A stretch of 64,000 bases of DNA from Chrysoperla carnea (GCF_905475395.1 NC_058337.1:90576368-90640367); one strand, 5' to 3'; numbered from the stretch's first letter, positions 1 to 11,479 are shown. A program made the numbers and translations. Notes: a model not told the origin generated them from the letters alone.

Positions 1-974
1 CATAAGAAGCAGCAATTTTTGTTGCATATCCTGATGAATATCCTGTAGCAATTGCTGGTGATGAATATCCAGCAACCAATTTAGGTTGTGCGACACTGAT
101 TTGTGAGTATCCTGGGGTATATGAGGATACTTTAACACCAGGTGTTACTGAATAGCTGCTAATTGCAGGACTAGCTTGATATGAACTATAAGCAGGGGAT
201 GCGCTATATGTTGAAATTGCTGGTGATGCACTGTAGGTTGAAATTGCTGGACCAGTTGAATATGCATCTAATGAAGATACATAGGCTTTTTGGGCATTAG
301 CTTGTAATACAGTACCACATTTAATTGGACTAGGATGTATGTCTGGGTCATAGTATGCATGAACATGGTGTGATGAGTAGCTCAAGATGAGTAGTACTAC
401 AGTTGATGTAAATATCTGTAAATTAAAATGAAGAAGAAATAATATATTAACTAGCATTATTATAGAAGTGAAAGTCAAATTATATTAGCATAAAAAGTAT
501 ATTATCTCAGGTTCAAGTTTATTACCGCTTATTATTATATTATAAATTATATGAAATTCTCGTTAAAAATGTTAAATGACATTGCAAAAAACAAAAGAAA
601 TGTTAAATGTTAATATTATTTTATTAGATGGAAATTTCATATCCAGATTATATTTGGAACAAGTCTTTTGCTGAGTTTTTGCTTCTGTGAGCTCATTTGA
701 GCATTATGGTTTTAGTTTCCATATAGATTAAACACTTTCCATTTGTACAGCGAACAAATCATACGCGAAAATAAAAAAAGAATAAATAAAAATGCGATGT
801 TTTATCACTAGAAAAACCGTTTTAATAAGCAATAATAAACTTTTTTACGAGTTCTATGAAATGAAAATTTAACACTTTTACCAATCACTATAAACACATG
901 TTCAACTAAAATTTCACTTCCAAGAAAAATTGCAAAAAAAATCACTTCCATATATTTCTCAATCTTACCTTCAT
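1..974 (-). CDS. Cuticle protein, low-complexity Tyr/Ser/Ala/Pro-rich (5' part; runs off the window start)
   Basis: Two exons are visible. Exon 1 (974-969) is only ATG AAG, followed by donor GTAAGA at 968. Exon 2 runs from 415, after acceptor TTACAG behind a pyrimidine-rich tract, to the window edge. The join is phase 0 and the intron is 553 bp. A two-codon first exon ahead of the signal peptide is typical of insect cuticle genes. The 140 visible residues begin MKIFTSTVVLLILSYSS, a signal peptide ending near residue 22 (VHA). The mature part has a single Cys and then tandem nonapeptides: AISTYSASP twice, AYSSYQASP, AISSYSVTP. GYSSPAIATGYSSGYATK follows. There is no chitin-binding Rebers-Riddiford motif in the visible part. 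Inferred role: secreted structural component of exoskeleton or a cuticular lining. The C-terminus lies outside the window. The cuticle assignment is by composition and gene layout, so another secreted low-complexity protein remains possible. Confidence 0.85.
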
Positions 975-1103
975 ATTTTATGGTACGTATTCTTTTTCAT
1001 ACACAATATAATCACACCAATTTGGATTAAAAAATATCACACACAAAATTAAATTTTAACCCAGAATACCTTAAAAATTCTGGTCTAGTTTCGGGTCTCA
1101 CAC

Positions 1104-1138
1104 ACTGATGCAAAATATAATAAATGCATTGCTTTATA
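1104..1138 (-). promoter_or_regulatory. Core promoter of the cuticle-protein gene (TATA box + TCAGT initiator)
   Basis: Reading the minus strand, TATAAA occupies 1138-1133 and a perfect arthropod initiator TCAGT occupies 1108-1104. If the A at 1106 is +1, the TATA box starts at -32, the standard spacing. The inferred 5' UTR is about 131 nt, up to the ATG at 974. Strong TATA/Inr promoters are usual for highly expressed, stage-regulated cuticle genes. The start site itself is inferred, not observed. Confidence 0.7.
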
Positions 1139-1139
1139 T

Positions 1140-3150
1140 ATAGTCTTTTTATATGTAATTTGGATTGTACACAAAATAAATTGTCCACAGTTGAGGTGAG
1201 GACTTTTTACCACCACTAAAAAATTATGGTGGAGAAACACCCATATTATTGATACTACTGAGCGAGATGATATTATAGGTATTATTATTATTGGTCCAGT
1301 TATGAATACTGCATACAAGAATTATATTAAATAAGTATTATTTAATAATAATTATATTATTTTGTATAATATTAAATTTTAATAAGGAGTTTTATCGAAT
1401 CAAAGAGAGATGGAGAAAAATGAGAGTGTTATGGTGGGTCTGGTATTAAATATTATTTAAAATATTGGTAATAGAATTTAATATTATTTAATTATATTTT
1501 GTATTATTTAGCTTGCTCTTATTTGTATGTTCTTTTACTTTTGTAAATATTCCTATAGAGGTTTTTTTTAAAAGTAGATTGCACCATAAATTTGTACTCT
1601 CGAAGGTTCCGTTTTTTTGCATATGTATTGGCCCCGAATTTTGGAGATTTCGCATTAACCTCTGGTTGTTTATTTATATTGCGATTAATTTTTCAAAATA
1701 GAATATTTTCTGCTATGCAATTAAAATCTCAGTTTTTAAAATGCCATGTGTCGGTAAATACGAATCCTGACATTATAGTTTTCCCTCATTAAAATGAAAA
1801 TATAATTTCTCTTGTGGGCTGTGTATTTTATATCGAAGAACTTCCATAATTTTTCTTACAATTAGGCTACGAGTTTATATTTCGGTAATTTTTATTAGTT
1901 TTCGGCAATACACAAGATTGTATTCAAATTGTGTTTACAGACAATAGATAAGTTTAACTGAATAGTAAAAAATTACTGATTTTGAGGAATCCAAATAATC
2001 TTATTATTAACTATTTTTTTAGTTGGTTTTTCATCAGACTAATGTTTGATAACCATTTTTTATAAAACAATTGAAAAAATCAAAATTCTAAATACAAGTA
2101 CACGCGCTATAATCTCTCGAGGACATACAAGCAATATTTTGAAATTCAATAAAAATTTCTATTTTATTGTAAATACTAAAATTAGAGGCAAAGTGATTAG
2201 CTGATAAATTTTAATAAAGTTCAGTTTTCACCAAATTTTTTAGAAGAATTGCATACTTTATATCACTACTGTATTGTTCAAAGACGGTCATTCGAAACTC
2301 TCCTTAGTATTTTTAATATACATTTATAATTACAAAATATGTATTTGCACTGATATCGAGTAACAATTAGTGAAATTAAGGAGGTTTTGAGACTAATTTC
2401 TTATAAATAAAGTCACTGAATAAAAAAAAAACGAACCTGAAATTATGGGAATTGATTAAGTAATTACTGTAATTTTTGAAATTCTTTAAGAAAAAACTAT
2501 GTTTAGTTTAAAATTTATTAGAAATTTATCTCTCTCTCATATATCTGCATGCTAATAATGCAAATTTTAATAGATCTTAGTTCTCATGTATTTAAGTTAA
2601 AAGGTAAGTAACTAACTCGATATTGTGGTAACTTTCAGTGAAAATTAAAAAAAGTTTATTGTAATTAGTAAATTTTAATCTACTCTAAAAACATAGTACA
2701 TATATCAATGGATAAAATTACAAACATAAGCTGTTGTAGAGCAGTAAGTCAATTGTCTCATGTTGACCATTGGAATGGTCAATGTAAAATTACTTTCACT
2801 CTCTCATATAAAGACGTAATTATAAGCAGTAATTGATATGTGCTGTTTTTTTCACTTAAAACGTCAGGTGCTCTCCTCCAAGTCTAACTTTTATTAATAA
2901 GAAATACGACGAATACAAGAATATGTATGCGTATTAAAGTCAACTAAGTTGGTTAACCGCACTCAATGTTGCACTAAAAAAAATAAATAGCAAAATATGT
3001 AAAAAATACTGTATGAAACATAATTTTTAAATATTTAATACTCTCATAATCTTTAAAATTCTTTAAGGTAGCAAATTAATTTAGTTGATGAACTCCTTAA
3101 GATATTTCCTCCATGAAAGGACTTGTCGACAGATTTGGCTCTTTTTTTTA
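1140..3150. other. AT-rich intergenic DNA, no gene seen
   Basis: Mostly A/T runs with frequent stops in all frames. I see no domain, splice-consistent exon or long repeat. A perfect 9-bp-arm hairpin, TTGACCATT-GG-AATGGTCAA, lies near 2764-2783. Confidence 0.5.
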
Positions 3151-3154
3151 ACAG

Positions 3155-3232
3155 GTTCAGAATAATGTTAGCTATGATCCCGCAAAGTTCGCGATTCCTA
3201 TTCAAAGCATGTTAAACTCAGTGTCTTCCTAG
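3155..3232 (+). other. Possible terminal exon, unrecognised (25 codons + stop)
   Basis: A strong acceptor (an unbroken run of eight T, then AACAG, ending at 3154) is followed by an open stretch reading VQNNVSYDPAKFAIPIQSML and five more residues, then TAG. Its GC content is clearly above the surroundings and the residues are not low complexity. No upstream exon with a matching donor could be identified, so this may be chance or a relic. I do not recognise the peptide. Confidence 0.2.
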
Positions 3233-3299
3233 CTGTGTTTTACGACATAATCCATATTTTTTTACTTGGGAGTACTTCTTTAGAAAGTTAATGTGATGG

Positions 3300-3570
3300 G
3301 GCTGATTTAGAAAATCTCCAGTTTGACATATTTCCGCAGTTTCAAGGCCGCTGTATCCGAATCAAACCTTTTCAATGTGATGTCTGTGTGTGTGTGTACG
3401 TATGTGCGTATGTTCGTTCGAATTCTTTCGCCTCGATTATCTTGCGAACCAGTTTTGGCATTAACACGTGAATGGGCTTATTCGATGCATAATCACGTAT
3501 TTAAGAAAGAGTTTTCAGCAGAATTAGTTGAGCCGTTTTTTAACGGTAATAAAAAAACTGGAAAAAACTG
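3300..3570 (+). repeat. Unclassified GC-richer repeat-like segment with TG microsatellite
   Basis: A GC-richer block carrying a short (TG)n tract near 3384-3397, followed by CGTATGTGCGTATGTTCG. Its style, a TG-rich core next to a moderately GC-rich flank, resembles the dispersed repeats elsewhere in the window. There is no second copy here, so assignment as a repeat is an inference. The reading frame across it has no recognisable domain. Confidence 0.3.
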
Positions 3571-3934
3571 AATAAACAGAATCTGAAAAGTGGATAAAAC
3601 TCATCATTTATCTATGGAGATAATGATCGTTCCAGCATAAGCTGCAGTACATGTTCGAAGAATAATCTATGAAGGCTAACAAGACCTTTTTTTTAATGTT
3701 TTTTCCCTGTCTGGGAAGCTAGTCATGTTGACTACAGGGGTCGCACTCGCACCACTTCAGTACCACACCGACTATGTACTGCCAATTTATTACAATTTGA
3801 ATTAACTTTTGTTTACAATTCTATGGTTAATAGTATTATTAGGGATTATTAAAAAGAAACATAATTTATAATATTTTTTGTACCTTTACAACAGTCTTAC
3901 GTTTATATATCATCAAATATTTAGTTGTGACACC

Positions 3935-4006
3935 GGTTCCATGGTGTAATGGTTAGCACTCTGGACTTTGAATCCAGCGATCCGAGTTCAAATCTCGGTG
4001 GAACCT
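3935..4006 (+). tRNA. tRNA-Gln (anticodon TTG)
   Basis: A complete 72-nt cloverleaf without intron. The acceptor stem GGTTCCA (3935-3941) pairs with TGGAACC (3999-4005), with discriminator T at 4006. The anticodon stem CTGGA/TCCAG (3961-3965/3973-3977) encloses loop CTTTGAA with anticodon TTG at 3968-3970, which reads CAA glutamine codons. The internal promoter is intact: box A starts TGGTGTAATGG near 3942 and box B is GAGTTCAAATC. A T5 run at 4013-4017 fits a Pol III terminator. The sequence matches the standard insect nuclear tRNA-Gln form, and no mismatch suggests a pseudogene. Confidence 0.97.
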
Positions 4007-4012
4007 GAGAAA

Positions 4013-4017
4013 TTTTT
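4013..4017 (+). terminator. Pol III terminator (T5) of tRNA-Gln
   Basis: Five T residues begin 7 nt after the discriminator base of the tRNA, the usual distance for RNA polymerase III termination. Confidence 0.7.
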
Positions 4018-4794
4018 ATTTCCGGTTTTAATAAATATCATTATAGAAAAAAAGTAATCATATAATTACTTTTGTATTTTAAACACAATTTCTTTTAACT
4101 AAAGGGCAAATTTCATGATGTATTTACATATTTTTAAATACATGTAACAAGATTAATATACTTGTATGTAATAATTGTTCAATTTTAATCATTTTTTGCA
4201 GGAAAGAAATTATTTTTTTAAACGAATATAATTGATTTTTTTTTTTTGCATATATGTAACAATTATATAGAATTTGATGTAGTTTAAAATAATTATAGGT
4301 ATATTAAAGAAAAATGCTATTTAAAGAACATTGTTATATTTTATTGATAATGTGATAACTTTTACTTTTAAAATTTGTGGGTACAAAACTTTTTTTAGCA
4401 ATTATAATGTTAATCATTACTTGTACAATATTAGGTTGGGAACAATAACTTTTAACTATTGTTAAAAATTTTTAAAACTAAAGAATCGAATCTTATATCT
4501 AATATTAAACCTTTTGATAACAATTTCTGATAATTAATTAATAGGATGAAGTTTGAATGTATAACCACTTCATTTGTAGATAAAATATTTTAAAATATAA
4601 ATATAGCAAACGCAGGATTTAATGAGGCATCAATAGAAAATTGCAAATCCAATTTCAAAGATCATTCATAATAGTACAGGCAATTAGAGTTTTTAAATCT
4701 AATTTTTTTGAGGACAGTCTGATTAAGATGTAGGCTCATTTGGTTCGTAATTTAATTTAGAAAAAAGCTTCTTTTTCTTTTTTTTTAATTTGCC

Positions 4795-4967
4795 CCACGA
4801 TATGAAACATATCTAAGAACACTCTCCATTAAATTGCCTTTCAAACAAAATAAAAAAAATCAAAATCGGTTCATCCGTTTAGGCGCTACGATACCACAGA
4901 CAGACAGACACACACACACATAGCGGTCAAACTTATAACACCCCTTTTTTTTAGTTTGGGGGTTAAA
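4795..4967 (-). repeat. Dispersed repeat family F3, copy 1
   Basis: On the minus strand this matches the copies at 7410, 7790 and 44140. They share a C/G-rich lead, CTAAAAAAAGGGGTGTTATA, then a (TG)n/(TCTG)n microsatellite, then GTTTAGGCGCTACGAT-type sequence in reverse, and ACCGATTTTGATTTTTT. Class unknown; it is non-coding. Similar CTGTCTGT-containing repeats are widespread in insect genomes. Confidence 0.7.
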
Positions 4968-4969
4968 AA

Positions 4970-5720
4970 TAAGTAAATCACAGATCAGTTCGATTCCCGT
5001 TATTTACTTGGATAAATTATTTCTAGATTTGACACTATCTAGACATAATAAATTGCAACATTGAATATTTACAATGAAAATTACAAGTTGCTTGCCGATA
5101 ATATTTTACGTAATAAACAATATCTGCATATAATGATTTTTTCAATAATTTGCCAAATCATTTTACAACACCACAAACAGAATAAAAAATTACCATACTT
5201 AAAAAAAAAAAAATTATTATATATTATCAAATTAAACAATCTTAATGTTACATTTAATTTGTCAGTTTATTTATTTATAAAAAAAAAATAACACCTACAA
5301 TTCAATACTATAAATAAAAAGTAAATAATTCATTGAAAGTGTAAATCATGTTGAACTAAGGTCGGGTCATGTACAGAAAGTTATCAAAATATTCAAGGGA
5401 AAATTACATACTAATTTTCAACTCTCTAGCTTAGTTTGAAGGAACTGTGTAGGTATGTAAGGTCTTAAGACACCAAAAAAAATTGATTTGGTGATATAAC
5501 AATCCCAAAAAATACTTCTTTGACACTTACCCAATCTACATAACGTTTTTCAAACCTCTAGGCTTATTTAGAGAGGCCCTATTGAAGTTCATGCATAAAA
5601 TAGTCGAAAATATATTTTCTCTGAGAATTTCCTCGAGTTGATGAAATCAGCCTCCTTCCCATTTATAATCAATCTGTCTTGTAAACCAATATACAGAATG
5701 TTCGATTTACACCTAGGCAT
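4970..5720. other. AT-rich intergenic DNA
   Basis: Homopolymer A/T tracts and scattered stops; no gene or clear repeat copy. Confidence 0.5.
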
Positions 5721-5725
5721 ATAAC

Positions 5726-5976
5726 TATCACGAGTATGACAGAGTACATGCGTTAAGCAATGCATCTAAGTAAGAGGTATTGTAGGTGTTATATGAAATT
5801 GCAAATGTGATTTGTATCGTTGCTTATCTGTTGTAGTTCATCTATTCAAATAAGAAACTCCCACTCTCCAAGCGTCTTATAACTATCTCAACGCATATCA
5901 AAGCTTCAACACATGTATATAATACCTCTCACTTAGATGCATTGATTAACGCATGTATTCTGTCATAGTCATGATA
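5726..5976. mobile_element. Foldback/MITE-like element, about 55-bp inverted arms
   Basis: The left arm 5726-5780 begins TATCACGAGTATGACAGAGT. The right arm 5922-5976 is its imperfect reverse complement, ending TCTGTCATAGTCATGATA. Between the arms is about 140 bp of unique sequence. No coding capacity. Most likely a short non-autonomous DNA transposon; no clean target duplication was seen. Confidence 0.6.
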
Positions 5977-5979
5977 TTT

Positions 5980-7400
5980 ATATTAATATATGATGGATTG
6001 CTTAATTAGCCGTTTGGCTTTTATGTAAAATAACTGATAGAAGTTCAGCGGTTTTTCATTGTTACAGAACTTATATTAGGTAATTGCATTATCATTCTTA
6101 TTACACATGCAACCCCTTCCCGTTGACTTCCGATACAGCATATAAGTTTATATTTTTAGGGAAAATATGACTTTTTAATATACTCAGTGAAATGCGAGAG
6201 TAATAATTTAGAAAAACCTTCATGCAGTTATGTTTGGGCAGATTTAACTTCTAGCTTCTAGCTATCCTTGACTCGTTTAATGCGAGGATCTTGTTGGAAA
6301 AAAATAAAAAACTTTAAGCATAAACTCTAAGGACCACAAAAAGCATTTTTCTGCAGGAAATAATTTTTTTGCTCTTCATTGTGGTAGAATATGATATATA
6401 ATTTTTACAAAATAATGTTTAAATGATTGATTACATATTTTTTTCCAACAAATATGTATAAAAAATCTTTGCTTAAAATATAAAAGTCTTCAAAAAATTA
6501 TTAATTAAGAAGTAAAATCAGAGAATGTTGTATTATTAACTGGTTAAGTAATACCTCCAATATTTAACGAACATTTATTGGTACTTATGTTTTAAATTAT
6601 ATATATTGTTAAGGCGGGTGGCCAATTGTCGTTGGGCCAATTTTAAAACACAGGTGGAGTAAACAATGATAGATTATATTCAATATTATTATTAAACAGA
6701 TCAATAATTTAATTCGTTCAAGGACATTCAAATAAAGTGTTAAATATGTCGTTAATTTTGATTGAGAGGTATATGGTACTTTTTTTTTGTTTTAACTCCC
6801 ATAATCAACAATTCTATACTGAATTCAACTAAAAAAAATGAATTTTTTCATGGTTGACAGAAATTTATTTATTTTTTATTTAATTAATTTGATTTAGTTT
6901 TACAGTTATATCGTCAGACGAAAAAGTATGTAATTTTTAAACAAAGTATAAATTTTTTGTTACAGGCAAGATTACTCATTCTTCATTTCAGTCCATTCTT
7001 CTAAATACTCTAAAGTGGACTTTTTAATATTAAATTGGATCTTTGTTTGATTTAGGAGGAATTATTTTCTAATTTTTTGATTATCATTTGTGGATTTCTT
7101 AAGTTCAGATTTGGTTTTGAATTTTCAAATTTTAATGGCTAGATTCGGTATATCGATATATTTATTTAAGAGTGTTTTATATTAACGGACTTCAAAATTG
7201 GCATTTCTGTTAAAAACTGAATTTTTCGGCTGCTATTTTGAATTTTCTCATTTTTTATGGCTAGATTTAAATTCAGCGGCTACCAACCCTTAGAATGGTA
7301 TTTTTATTCTCAATTTTCTTTTTTTAAATGCGTTTCGTTTTATTTTCAATTACGAACAAAGTGAATCTTGTTGGATCAAAATAGCATCATTATCAAAAAT
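5980..7400. other. AT-rich intergenic DNA
   Basis: No domain-bearing frame, tRNA or clear repeat pair. A small GC-richer patch at about 6610-6655 is unexplained. Confidence 0.5.
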
Positions 7401-7409
7401 GGTAGTTTT

Positions 7410-7640
7410 TAACCTCCGAACTTAAAAAAAGTCTATCTGTGTGTGCGTGTGTGTGTCTGTCTGTGGCATTGTAGCTCCCTTAACGGATGAACCGATTTTA
7501 ATTTTTTTGGTTTCGTCTGAAAGGTAATTTCGCGGGGTGTGTTCGTAGCTATGTTTTAAGTGCAAGTTTAGTGTTTCGTACCTGAAAAACTTATCAGAGG
7601 GGTTTTAAAATTTTGCAAATTTTACTTGCAAGTACTTTCA
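7410..7640 (+). repeat. Dispersed repeat family F3, copy 2
   Basis: Starts with a lead resembling CTCCGAACTTAAAAAAAG, then GTGTGTGTCTGTCTGTGGCA, GATGAACCGATTTTAATTTT and GAAAGGTAATTTCGCG, and ends in AATTTTGCAAATTTTACTTG. It lies about 150 bp from copy 3 in the same orientation. Confidence 0.7.
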
Positions 7641-7789
7641 ATTACTCGTCTGTTTATTTAATATGAAATTAAAGATAGGTACTTTCTGAGGAAATAACGA
7701 TCAAAATTAACGTTTTTCTATAGAAATTTTTGTAGAGGGAATAGTTGCTAGATACGACCATGACTACGATCTTTGAAATTTCAAGCCGT

Positions 7790-8125
7790 TTTTAATCCCC
7801 GAACTAAAAAAAGGGGGTGTTATAAGTTTGACCGCTATAATGTGTTTATGTCTGTCTGCTTGTCTGTGGCATCGTAGCGCCTAAACGAATGAATCGATTT
7901 TTATTGTTTTTTGTTTAGCTGGAAAGGTAATTTAATGGAAAGTGTTCTTATCTGTTTCAAGTACGAGTTTATGGTTCCGTACCCGAAAAAGTTTGGTAAA
8001 GGCTTTAAGGAAAAGGGTAATTTAATGAACAGTTCTTAGAGATGTTTCAAGTGCGAGTTTAGGGTTCCGTTTACGAAAAATTTGTCGCAGATTTTTTTAA
8101 TTTTGTAAATTTCACTTGTGAAATG
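7790..8125 (+). repeat. Dispersed repeat family F3, copy 3
   Basis: The best-preserved lead (CCCCGAACTAAAAAAAGGGG), then GTGTTATAAGTTTGACCGC and the CTGTCTG core. The segment GGTAATTTAATG ... TTTCAAGTGCGAGTTTAGGG occurs twice within the copy (about 7925 and 8015), so it carries an internal duplication. Confidence 0.7.
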
Positions 8126-8431
8126 ACTGTTAAGTAATACATATTCTATATTGTTTCTTAATTTTTCAATGGAAGTCAAAACGATGTATTTTACCAATAA
8201 TACTTCTATAAATATGTATTTATTTTAAATATAAATATGTTTAATTAGATATACCTATACATTAATGTTTTTATTGATTCGTGAATTTTTATTACACATT
8301 TTATATAAATTGCAATATTTCAATCGATCGTGTGGTACTAATATGTTAATTAGTAATTTTAATATCATTTATGAGTCAGTCATATTATTTATAGTATAAT
8401 ATAAAATAATGTATTTAGGGTTGATATTATC

Positions 8432-8799
8432 CTACATAAAAAATTCAAATAAAAAATTATAAATAATTGTAATATGCTCCATGTAATGTTTTGATAGCTT
8501 CTTCTCGACCGCCAACTCTGAAGACCTGTTATCACTGACCACCACTTCTCTCTCCTTCGTAACTCTCTTCCATTCGATTGAATTGAGCTGACGATTCGGC
8601 CTACTAGTGTGAGGAGCTGTCATCATTGACCACAATTATTCACAATTGAATTGTTTGGCGTTGTCACGAGTCCAGCCCTTATCTCCAAAATTCCTTCTGC
8701 AAATCTACCAAAGGGCGCTTTCATTCCTGCCTTTTGCAACCCTGCATCATATTCAATGTCAACAAGATGCGCAACAACACGTGCCGTTTCGTTAAACAT
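8432..8799 (-). pseudogene. Unrecognised broken coding segment (two overlapping frames)
   Basis: A GC-richer island with a protein-like reading frame. Frame A (8799-8623, 58 codons + TGA) starts MFNETARVVAHLVDIEYDAG and continues through KAPFGRFAEGILEIRAGLV. Frame B (ending at 8432) holds MMTAPHTSRPNRQLNSIEW and then a charged stretch with VVVSDNRSSELAVEKKL. A partial tandem duplication links them: GTGGTCAATGATGACAGC in the junction resembles GTGGTCAGTGATAACAGG inside frame B, in another frame. This suggests one ancestral ORF broken by indels. In-frame stops precede the frame A ATG. I do not recognise the family; a captured host gene, a transposon protein or an old viral insertion are all possible. 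Confidence 0.4.
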
Positions 8800-8929
8800 C
8801 GTGTTTACCCTTTCTTACTAATTGTTTAACTTAATTTAATTGTTTTCTACAAAAAACTTTCTCCCTTCACAGCCGCACACGATGCCAGACTAGTTACATA
8901 ATGCATAAGGTAAGCATAAAGAAGATGAT

Positions 8930-9285
8930 TAAATGATGGAAAACATATTATTCCTTATTTGTTGTCGGTAGATAATACTTGTTAATACAAATTTTTTCAT
9001 TTAAAAGTTTTTTCTAAACTTTAATAATTAAAGTATAAGTGGATGATCGAACATGATGCATATACCAAAATACGAGGGTTCTATCAAAAGTTTAAATAAA
9101 ACCGAAGTTAAATGATTGGCTTCTCAAATAATACTCATTTTGAATGTGAAAGAATAGAAATATCATCATAGTACAATGGTGGAAGCGATGGGAAGTTATA
9201 AATATACAATTACATAGAACTATTAAAAACAATTTTGTGTCAAACGAGCTGTGTATTTTACTGTTATTCACATATTATACCAACT
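8930..9285. other. AT-rich intergenic DNA
   Basis: Nothing recognised. Confidence 0.4.
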
Positions 9286-9287
9286 TT

Positions 9288-9737
9288 ATATACCATGTAT
9301 ATATGAAATATATCAAAGTATATTAAGTTTAGTTCCAAGTTTGTAACGCTTAATATTGATGCTACGAACAAATTCTTGGTGTTTATATAATCACCTAATT
9401 AGTCCATTTCTGGTTGTTTGTCTGTTCGTCTGAGTACACGATAACTAAAAAACGAAAATCGCGCTAAAATTTTTACAGCGTGTTCAGGAAATAAAACGTG
9501 AGGTCGAGTTCGTAAATGAGCAACATAGGTCAATTGGGTCTTTGGTCCGTAGGACCCATCTTGTAAACCGTTAGAGATAGATACAAAAGTTTAAATGTAA
9601 AAAATGTTTCTTATAAAAAAATAGACCATATTTGTTTGAAACATTTTTTTGTAAACATCACTGTTTACCCAAGAGGGCGCAAATTAGGTGGAAATTTTAT
9701 AGTATGTATTATATGGGTATATCAGTTATGAATGTGT
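9288..9737 (+). repeat. Dispersed repeat family F1, copy a (3' end missing)
   Basis: Begins TATACCATGTATATATG, then the conserved blocks CAAGTTTGTAACGCTTAA, AATCACCTAATTAGTCCATT, a GTTTGTCTGTTCGTC tract, GATAACTAAAAAACGAAAA, GAGGTCGAGTTCGTAAATG and GGTCCGTAGGACCCATCTTG. Complete copies in the window are 510-690 bp and end in a terminal inverted repeat TATACATGGTAT. No ORF; transposon class unknown. Confidence 0.8.
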
Positions 9738-9846
9738 TGAATTTTAATTCAAATTTCGAATTAAAAAATTTTGTATAATAATCATCAATATTGATAATTT
9801 TAATTCCAAGTTTCTTATAAGGTCTCTTATAGGTCCAGCTCTTTGT

Positions 9847-9880
9847 GAATTAAAATTATCAATATTGATAATTTTAATTC
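9847..9880. repeat. Perfect 34-bp palindrome
   Basis: The 17-base half-site GAATTAAAATTATCAAT is followed directly by its exact reverse complement, with no spacer. A separate copy of the right half-site lies at about 9786-9807. Confidence 0.9.
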
Positions 9881-9889
9881 CGTAAATCG

Positions 9890-10920
9890 ATATTAAATTT
9901 TGAAAAAAATAACTTGATGTTTTAAAAACTAAAACGGCGTGTCATACATATGTGTTGTTTCTCCTTCATTTCAGAAAATTATATTACACAGCTTCTGCCT
10001 GCTATATCTATATTTTTGTAAAATTAAAGCTTGTATTTGAAATAAATAACCACCTAAAAACCCAATTTTAGATACAGTACATACATTTTACAAATAATAT
10101 GCGTGTAAGTACTCTGATTCAAATAAATAGACATAATTAAAATATAATTTTTAAATTTAATAAATAATGTGTATTAACACTAAATGTGATATAGTTTTTT
10201 AAGTAAAAATATTATTACTTCTATAAAGAAATACAAATAATAATAATTATTTACAATATGAATTGAAAGTATGTATATAATATAACTAATACATTATAGA
10301 TATAGTTTACTATTAGTTATATTATTATTTATATAAATGTAACTGTTTATTTATTTTATTTTATATTATTTATTTATACTTATTTGTTTTTTTTATTTTA
10401 AATAAATATTATAACACATCTATATAATCTTATCTTGTGTGTGTGTGTGTGTTTGTGTGTCTTATAAATGACCGCCTACAATCAGGATCTTGTTCTAAGT
10501 TGTAATGTTTATATGTTAAATGTTCATTAATAATGTTTGTTATATATTTGCATATTATTTAAACATTTGATTTTAATACGTGTGAAATAGATTAGTAATT
10601 GAATTAGTTTTATATTTTGTTGTTGTCTTTTTTGTATTTTATTACTATTATTACTAAGTACATCTATCCTGTGGCGAAACCATTTTAAGTAAGGAATGTG
10701 CAAAAACTACAGCGGAAAGAGCGTATAGAGAATTTTTCTTAAGGAGGGAACATTTTAATTTAATTTTACATAATTTCAGGAAATTTTGTTCTAAATTAAA
10801 AAATTTGATAAAAATTTAATCATTTCTATAAAATTTTTAAATCATTAAATTATTTGATAAAATTTTTAGTCTAAAATAGAAAGAAATCATTTGAGAGTGA
10901 CTTAGGTATCATGAAATTTA
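9890..10920. other. AT-rich intergenic DNA with (TG)n microsatellite
   Basis: A (GT)n tract of about 26 bp lies at about 10436-10462. The rest is A/T-rich without recognised features. Confidence 0.5.
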
Positions 10921-10924
10921 AAAC

Positions 10925-11400
10925 AAATAATTGACTGAGTTAATTGTTGAAGTACCCTTTATAGAAAGTATTTAATATCAGTACTAGTAGCACCATTATT
11001 TATAAAATGGAAGAGTTGAAAAAACCACAATTATGAAATTTTTCGAAAATATTTCGTAGAATTTATTTTGATTTTACGAAAATGTATTACAAGATTACTA
11101 GTTGAAGCTACTAACAAATTTTCAACTTCCTATCTTCTATAGTTTTGGAGAAAATGGACACCAAAGTTTCGATCTAATTTGTACTCTCACGGGTAAATAC
11201 TGAAAATACCGATCTTTACGAAAAATGGTTCAAACAAAAGTTATTTATTTTTTATAAAGAATTTCATATTTTACCTTTTTTTATCATATTTTATCTATCT
11301 TTAACGGTTTACAAGCTGGGTCCTACGGACCCAAGACCTAATTGAACTATGTTGCTATCGTGTTGACAGAGAGACGGGCAATAATTAAAAAATCAATTTA
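10925..11400 (-). repeat. Dispersed repeat F1/F2 mosaic, copy b
   Basis: On the minus strand it shows the F1 tail (reverse complement of AATAATTGACTGAGTTAATTG) and the block GGTCCTACGGACCC. At 11100-11170 it also carries CTATAGTTTTGGAGAAAATG, typical of F2. It is truncated or interrupted at the CTGT tract; an F1-like head fragment sits at about 11765-11795. Confidence 0.65.
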
Positions 11401-11479
11401 AACAAATAGAAAGTAGTAGCCGGAAACGAATTTGGTTCCTCTTGATATCCGGTGTAGCACCTAGGCGGTCTCGGTCACT

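Noticed and set aside
1085..1318. 77-codon open frame on the minus strand
   Set aside because: It lies over the cuticle-gene promoter and upstream region, is low complexity, and has no domain.
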